Assembly (NCBI GenBank): GCA_037387425.1
Contig: JARRLC010000002.1
Location: 1 to 64,000 of the forward strand
Direction of reading: 5' to 3'
Source: JARRLC01 sp037387425
GTDB lineage: Bacteria; Pseudomonadota; Alphaproteobacteria; Rhizobiales; Rhodomicrobiaceae
Length of the DNA stretch: 64,000 nt
Made by a program: the position numbers and the translations under genes. The notes under the pieces were generated by a model, which saw nothing but the letters and a program-made list of their open reading frames with translations, did not search any database and was not told where the DNA came from. Positions 59,775 through 64,000 of this stretch are shown here, piece by piece. How positions within the stretch are numbered: position 1 is the stretch's first letter; each line of letters starts with the position of its first letter.

Positions 59775-62700
59775 CTATAGCCCCAACGTCCCCGTGCCTG
59801 GCGCCCCTGGCACTGTTTCAGAAATCTCCGCCTCAGAGTCGAGCAGCACCACTTCTTCCTGGCGCGCGTAATAAGGCACCATCATGAACGGCGCATATGG
59901 CGAATATTGCTGATTCTGAATAAGGCCCTGGAACATCTCCTGATGCTCCAAAATCTCCATAACCTCTTGCGCCTGCACGCCAGACGCCGAGCCCGTTACC
60001 GCGCGCACCACGGCCTTTTTATGGTCCGGCTGCTGGTTCTTCAGGAAAATGCGCGTCGCCAGCGACCCGGCCAAATCCGCAGGCAGATCGCCCGGATATT
60101 GCGTGCCAATCGCCAACCCCACGCCGAACGCCCTGCCCTCACGCGCGAGGTTCTCCAGGTGCTTCGACGAGGCCACGCGCCACGCTTCATCAAGCACGAG
60201 CAGCCGTGTGAGCCGCCGCGGCTGATTGCCGCGCACCAGATAGCCATGCAGGCGGATAATGATCAACTCGGCCAGCGCGGCCTTGATTTCATCCGTTGGC
60301 AGCTCAAACAGCGAAAGCACCAGCCGCTCGCTCAGCATGGTCTCGAACGGGATTTCCTGATCGCGGGAACTCGGGAAAAGCCCCAGTTCAAACAACGGCG
60401 AGACGCGGTCTATCAGGCTGATGGCAGTGGCGTTGCGCGCTTCCTTTTGCTCTTCGAGGATTGCGATAACCTCGTTGAAATTCGGCGCACGCAAATTTTC
60501 CACCGACACCCATTTTTGCGGGTCCACGCCTTGCAGTTCGAACGCGGTTTTCATGGCGTCGCGCAGCAGGGCCGCCTGCCGGTCGCCCAGACCGAAAACA
60601 CGCTTCAAAACGCCGGTAATGGTGAAAATATGCTCAATCGGCTGCGCTTTGCCATCATCGGCGGCGCTCGGAAACAGCGGATTGAACGGAATACCGTGAC
60701 GGCGTACATCATGCACGCGCAAACTCTGCTGGCTCACGAATTCGCGGTCTGCATAGTCGTTTTTAAAGTCGAAAATGCACACCGGCGCGCCGATTTCCCT
60801 GACGCCGTCAATGAGCACGCGCAAGCTCTGCGTTTTGCCAGAGCCGGAGTCCCCTGTCACCAGCACACCGAAATTCAGCAAACGCGGAGCCGTCTCGAAA
60901 GGCGCCCAGTAGACCGGCTGTCCATCGGTCTCGTGCCCCATGAACACCGCCGGACCGATAGGCGGCTTGCGCGCCACGCGCGGCTTCGGAGGCGCAGCTG
61001 CTGGCGCTTTTTTCGTTTCCTTCTCAACGGGCTTTAATTCTTCAGGCTCGCGATAAGGGAATTGCAGTATGTCCGACAGAGACGCCACCTGCGTTAGCGG
61101 ACGCGCGCGCCGCTGCCACTCAATGAAGCCCGGCTGATCGTGGAACTGGGTGAAGAAGTCTTTCAGCGCGCGGATGCGCTCCCAGCTTGCCGCCTCGAAC
61201 TGGCGGATCAGTATCGCCCCGTTCGCCTGCGCTGCGTCAAGCAGCGGACCAGCCGAACGCCCGCCCTTGGGGAAACGTCCACCGCGCGGCCTTACCAACA
61301 CCGGACGCACACCATCTCGGCATACCGCCAGCACGCCGCGAATTTCATCGGCAAGCTGCGATCCCTGGTTCGACTCATTGCACAAAGCGACATCGCGGCG
61401 CTCGACGACAACGCCATCTTCTTCCAGATCGAAGCCGACAACGTATGTTTGCGAGCGTCCCCGCGTATCGCGACGGGTGCGGATAGCCGTTATGCCCTCA
61501 ATTTCGGGCGCAGACGCCTTTATCGCCCATTCGATAAGATCAGCCTGCTTGGCGCCGTCATTCGGAGCGGGCGAATAGGGATGCTGGGCAAAGAAACGAT
61601 CCCACTGGGTATCGTAATCAATGGTGGGGCCTGCCGCCGCCATAGCGTCGCCATCGGCCTGGTAGACGTCCGCCGCTTGCCCCGTTTGCACAGCAGTGTC
61701 ACCACCGCCAGCGCCGTTCTGAGGCTGTTCGCCTGCGCCAAACTCTTCCGGCTCGGGCAAACGTCCGTTTTCCACCAGAATGCGCTGGAATTGCTGAACA
61801 TATTCTGTCACATAGCGCGATGTCTGCCCTGTCAGTTCATCCAGAAACCAGTCCTGAAACGGATAGAGCGGCTCATCTGGATTGGGCTGCACGCCACTAT
61901 CGCCATATAAGAGACTGATACGCCGCATAAGCAGCGCTTCCACCTCGCGCCGAGCCAGCGGCTTCAAACGCACTGGCTGTACGCCAAGCCGTTCAATCCG
62001 GTCGCGGATGGATGAGTCGATTTCGCGCGCGATATTGTCGTAGAGCGAAGGCAGCACCGCGAAAGCGACCGACACGTTCGACAAAGTCTCACACAACAGC
62101 GAACCGCGCGAAATTGCGTGCGTAAGCCGCGCCTCCCAACCTTCCAGCTTGCTTTGCTCCAACTGGTCAAACGCGATGAACAATGCGCCGCCAAGCGCAC
62201 CAATGACATTCACCAGCTCTTCCAGGCGCAAGCGCGGGCACTGCGGACTATCCGGATTGACGATGTGCACACCTGCGATGGTGGTGTCGACCGGCAGACC
62301 GCGCAGATAATCGAACGCCTCATCCTCGCCGAACAACACGCCCAGAAACGCGGCAATTGTCCCCTCGCCAGCAGGCGGAATACGTGTCGCGCGCGCTAAA
62401 CGGCTGCGGATGCCGCTCACCAGCCCTTTGAACTCTGTCTCGCTAACTGAGACATCGCCCACGGCCGCGGCTTCTTTCAGCCGCTTGGAGACCAGCCCCG
62501 GCACCAGATCAAGCAGCGAATTCGCCAGCCGGATGAGCGGCACGGGAGTTCCCTTTGGCGTCAGATAGGGCTCGCTAAGGCGCGTCAAGATATTGCGGGT
62601 CAACCACGCGTCAAACTGATCTTCAGAAACGAACTCGACCATCGGCAGCACTGTCGCATACACATTGGCATGGCGATGAAGTCCGCGAACTGCGGTTAAC

Positions 62701-62933
62701 AGCGTATGCGTCTTGCCGGTGCCGGTCTGTCCTTTGATGAGCAATAGCCGCGAAGCCGGATCGTGGTTTTTCGTCATCGCCTGTTGAACGACAGTGGCAA
62801 TCGCTTCATCGGCGGTCGGCACAATGGCGGAAACGTCGAGTTCTTCTTCCTCAGCCGCGCCGGCAAGCGACGCCACCGCGCCAAAAACGCGGAAAAACTC
62901 GGGGCTTTTAAATGCCTCAAGGCGCGGGTCCAT
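59775..62933 (-). CDS. Two-ATPase protein with HerA/FtsK-like C-terminal domain
   Basis: A 1052-residue protein with two P-loop domains. The N-terminal one has Walker A GQTGTGKT (68-75) and a Walker B-like ALFIAFDQLE (250-259), resembling AAA/STAND-type ATPases. A Pro/Gln/Gly-rich linker (about 391-435) leads to a middle domain (about 465-625) I cannot name. The C-terminal domain has GDSGSGKT (694-701), FDFKNDYAD (721-729), Walker B LLVLDEAW (911-918) and GTQYPGDLP (943-951), the layout of HerA-type DNA-translocating ATPases. Such fusions occur in phage-defence and DNA-processing systems. A winged-helix protein gene lies 138 nt upstream on the same strand. Confidence 0.8.
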   Translation of the reverse strand: MDPRLEAFKSPEFFRVFGAVASLAGAAEEEELDVSAIVPTADEAIATVVQQAMTKNHDPASRLLLIKGQTGTGKTHTLLTAVRGLHRHANVYATVLPMVEFVSEDQFDAWLTRNILTRLSEPYLTPKGTPVPLIRLANSLLDLVPGLVSKRLKEAAAVGDVSVSETEFKGLVSGIRSRLARATRIPPAGEGTIAAFLGVLFGEDEAFDYLRGLPVDTTIAGVHIVNPDSPQCPRLRLEELVNVIGALGGALFIAFDQLEQSKLEGWEARLTHAISRGSLLCETLSNVSVAFAVLPSLYDNIAREIDSSIRDRIERLGVQPVRLKPLARREVEALLMRRISLLYGDSGVQPNPDEPLYPFQDWFLDELTGQTSRYVTEYVQQFQRILVENGRLPEPEEFGAGEQPQNGAGGGDTAVQTGQAADVYQADGDAMAAAGPTIDYDTQWDRFFAQHPYSPAPNDGAKQADLIEWAIKASAPEIEGITAIRTRRDTRGRSQTYVVGFDLEEDGVVVERRDVALCNESNQGSQLADEIRGVLAVCRDGVRPVLVRPRGGRFPKGGRSAGPLLDAAQANGAILIRQFEAASWERIRALKDFFTQFHDQPGFIEWQRRARPLTQVASLSDILQFPYREPEELKPVEKETKKAPAAAPPKPRVARKPPIGPAVFMGHETDGQPVYWAPFETAPRLLNFGVLVTGDSGSGKTQSLRVLIDGVREIGAPVCIFDFKNDYADREFVSQQSLRVHDVRRHGIPFNPLFPSAADDGKAQPIEHIFTITGVLKRVFGLGDRQAALLRDAMKTAFELQGVDPQKWVSVENLRAPNFNEVIAILEEQKEARNATAISLIDRVSPLFELGLFPSSRDQEIPFETMLSERLVLSLFELPTDEIKAALAELIIIRLHGYLVRGNQPRRLTRLLVLDEAWRVASSKHLENLAREGRAFGVGLAIGTQYPGDLPADLAGSLATRIFLKNQQPDHKKAVVRAVTGSASGVQAQEVMEILEHQEMFQGLIQNQQYSPYAPFMMVPYYARQEEVVLLDSEAEISETVPGAPGTGTLGL

Positions 62934-62952
62934 ATAATACGTCCTTTTAAAC

Positions 62953-62989
62953 TAGAGCATCGCTTATATTGCCTCTAAACGCTGCTCTA
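62953..62989. other. Short inverted repeat upstream of the HerA-like gene
   Basis: TAGAGCA (62953-62959) and TGCTCTA (62983-62989) are exact inverted repeats separated by 23 nt. They lie 20-56 nt before the HerA-like start, in the gap to the upstream gene. Operator or terminator of the upstream gene are both possible. Confidence 0.35.
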
Positions 62990-63071
62990 ACTTTATGTTT
63001 TAATCCTCGATCTTCTCAAAAATCGGCTTTTTCCCCGCTTTCGCGGAGACATAAGCTTTCAAATCTCGTTT

Positions 63072-64000
63072 TTAAATCCACTCGTTGACGATGAAGTGCC
63101 GTTCGTCACGTCCGAACGTGGTGCGCGAACGGTCGCGTAAGGCGTCATCCATGGGGCCAGCGATATCGTAACGCTCAAGGTCTAGCAGTCCAGCGCGGCC
63201 TGCTTCGGCGACCTTACTTTTGAACGCATCAAGCGTGCCGAAGTCGTAATCGTGAGCGGTCCCCGCATCATAAACCTGAGCGATGGCGACGCGCCCCGCA
63301 AACGGATCGGTGCGCAACGTGCGCGCCAAATCTCGCACAAGGGTCGCAAACGCCTCAAGCTCGGGATTTTCCGCCCGTCCCCGCGGTATTTGAAGCTCAC
63401 TTTCGCGCTCCCGATCCCGCAGAGAAATGACAACTGGCGGAGGATTGCAAGGCGTGCTTTTGGCGATGCCGTTGCGAATGAGCGCATCTCGCATGGAAAT
63501 CTCCATAAAGGCAGATTCGCATTCAGGCAGACGACTTGTTACAAACTCACGCAACAACGCAGCATGAACATCCGCACGCGAAGGCATTTCTCCTGCTTCG
63601 CTAATGCCGTAAAGGCGGGCGAGCGCTGCGCATTCCAAATTGCCTTTCCGGGCGAGGTATTTTTGCGCGGATGGAGCTTGCGCGTCTATGCCCAGCGTCA
63701 AAGCCGCCAGCCGGGGAAGCGCTATGTCCGTCCAATTACACGCCAAGAGATTGCCGAGACACCCATTAATATGCTCGCGTCCATTATCTGTGACGCGGCA
63801 GTGCCCATTTCTTGAAACGATGACCTGTCCTTCGCCGACGAGATGCTCCAAAGCGTTGGAAAACACCTCCGGAACGAAATATAGCGCAGCCAGCACCTTC
63901 TCCAGGCTTCCGCGCGGCGCGGAGCCATGCCCGTTCAGCGCAAGACGCGCTAAAATCGGCAGCCCAGGCATAACCGCAATAAGGTTATCCAGGCTGAACC
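63072..64000 (-). CDS. Winged-helix-like protein of unknown function, 5' end outside window
   Basis: The frame is open through base 64000 on the minus strand (there is an ATG at 63971, but upstream codons LDNLIAV continue without stop), so the gene likely starts beyond the window. The visible 300+ residues begin with a winged-helix-like region (LPILARLALNG, LEKVLAALYFVPEVFSNALEHLVGEGQVIV, CRVTDNGREHI), then a central part, and a C-terminal domain (GRVAIAQVYDAGT, FKSKVAEAGRAGLLDLERYDI, ERHFIVNEWI) that also has a helix-wing pattern. It probably acts with the HerA-like ATPase encoded 138 nt downstream. No family is claimed. Confidence 0.65.
   Translation of the reverse strand, partial: FSLDNLIAVMPGLPILARLALNGHGSAPRGSLEKVLAALYFVPEVFSNALEHLVGEGQVIVSRNGHCRVTDNGREHINGCLGNLLACNWTDIALPRLAALTLGIDAQAPSAQKYLARKGNLECAALARLYGISEAGEMPSRADVHAALLREFVTSRLPECESAFMEISMRDALIRNGIAKSTPCNPPPVVISLRDRERESELQIPRGRAENPELEAFATLVRDLARTLRTDPFAGRVAIAQVYDAGTAHDYDFGTLDAFKSKVAEAGRAGLLDLERYDIAGPMDDALRDRSRTTFGRDERHFIVNEWI

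Noticed and set aside
59907..61037. 376-codon + strand frame opposite the HerA-like gene
   Set aside because: Shadow of the HerA-like ATPase gene; product is Arg/Gln/His-rich and without recognisable domains.
1..64000. CRISPR arrays, insertion sequences, prophage or tRNA-integrated islands
   Set aside because: No regularly spaced direct repeats, transposase or integrase frames, or tRNA genes were found on reading the window.

Overview
This 64 kb window reads as ordinary chromosome of an alphaproteobacterium. The clues are gene orders and families typical of that class: coaD / two cyclophilins / queA / tgt, lysC-ptsP-prfA-prmC-DUF4167, ribH-nusB-thiL, accB-accC beside aroQ, pgk-fba, YdcH/DUF465 next to purE-purK, DUF1491, DUF5330, and a Fur protein without the CxxC zinc motif of enteric Fur. 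I cannot place it below class from sequence alone. Coding density is high. I see no tRNA, rRNA, CRISPR array, insertion sequence or prophage.

Layout. 1-3.6 kb: the tail of a polysaccharide deacetylase, a GNAT acetyltransferase, and a cobalamin riboswitch driving a BtuB-type TonB-dependent receptor. 3.7-8.4 kb: propionyl-CoA synthetase (reverse), a YdcH-like protein, purE-purK and a stand-alone FlgC-like protein. 8.6-14.2 kb (reverse): glpX, then coaD, an exported and a cytosolic cyclophilin, a small HEAT-like protein, queA and tgt. 14.6-19.3 kb: M48/TPR periplasmic protease, DsbA-like oxidoreductase, aroQ, accB, accC. 19.4-23.1 kb: amino-acid binding protein, Omp25-like porin, a sulfotransferase and an APS-kinase-like NTPase. 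23.2-30.3 kb (reverse): a seven-gene, mostly 4-nt-overlapping MoxR/DUF58/SpoIIM/RDD/DUF4350/DUF4129 envelope cassette. 30.5-38.5 kb: UbiB-like kinase, a polytopic membrane protein, an oligopeptide-binding protein, an MFS permease, an unknown helical protein and exonuclease III. 38.6-43.5 kb: a second polysaccharide deacetylase, bacteriohemerythrin, small conserved proteins, a peptidoglycan-binding protein, DUF5330 and ubiG. 43.8-50.7 kb: lysC, ptsP, prfA, prmC, DUF4167. 51-56 kb: ribH-nusB-thiL, fur, pgk-fba. 56-64 kb: an unusual basic secreted protein, HIT protein, glutamine amidotransferase, TPR lipoprotein, rpsU, and a 1052-residue two-ATPase HerA-like protein with an upstream winged-helix protein that runs off the window.

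How it fits together: most genes are housekeeping (purines, queuosine, CoA, shikimate, fatty acids, lower glycolysis/Calvin-type enzymes, riboflavin, thiamine, ubiquinone, translation termination) plus envelope maintenance (M48, DsbA, MoxR cassette, deacetylases, peptidoglycan-binding proteins). The places that do not look routine are: the HerA-like ATPase plus wHTH pair at the right edge (possible defence or DNA-translocation module); a Tgt lacking three of its four canonical zinc ligands, whose start region is duplicated at the queA junction; the six-cysteine Arg/Tyr-rich secreted protein; the sulfotransferase/APS-kinase-like pair; a small ORF between the cobalamin riboswitch and btuB; and a run of hairpins upstream of ribH.
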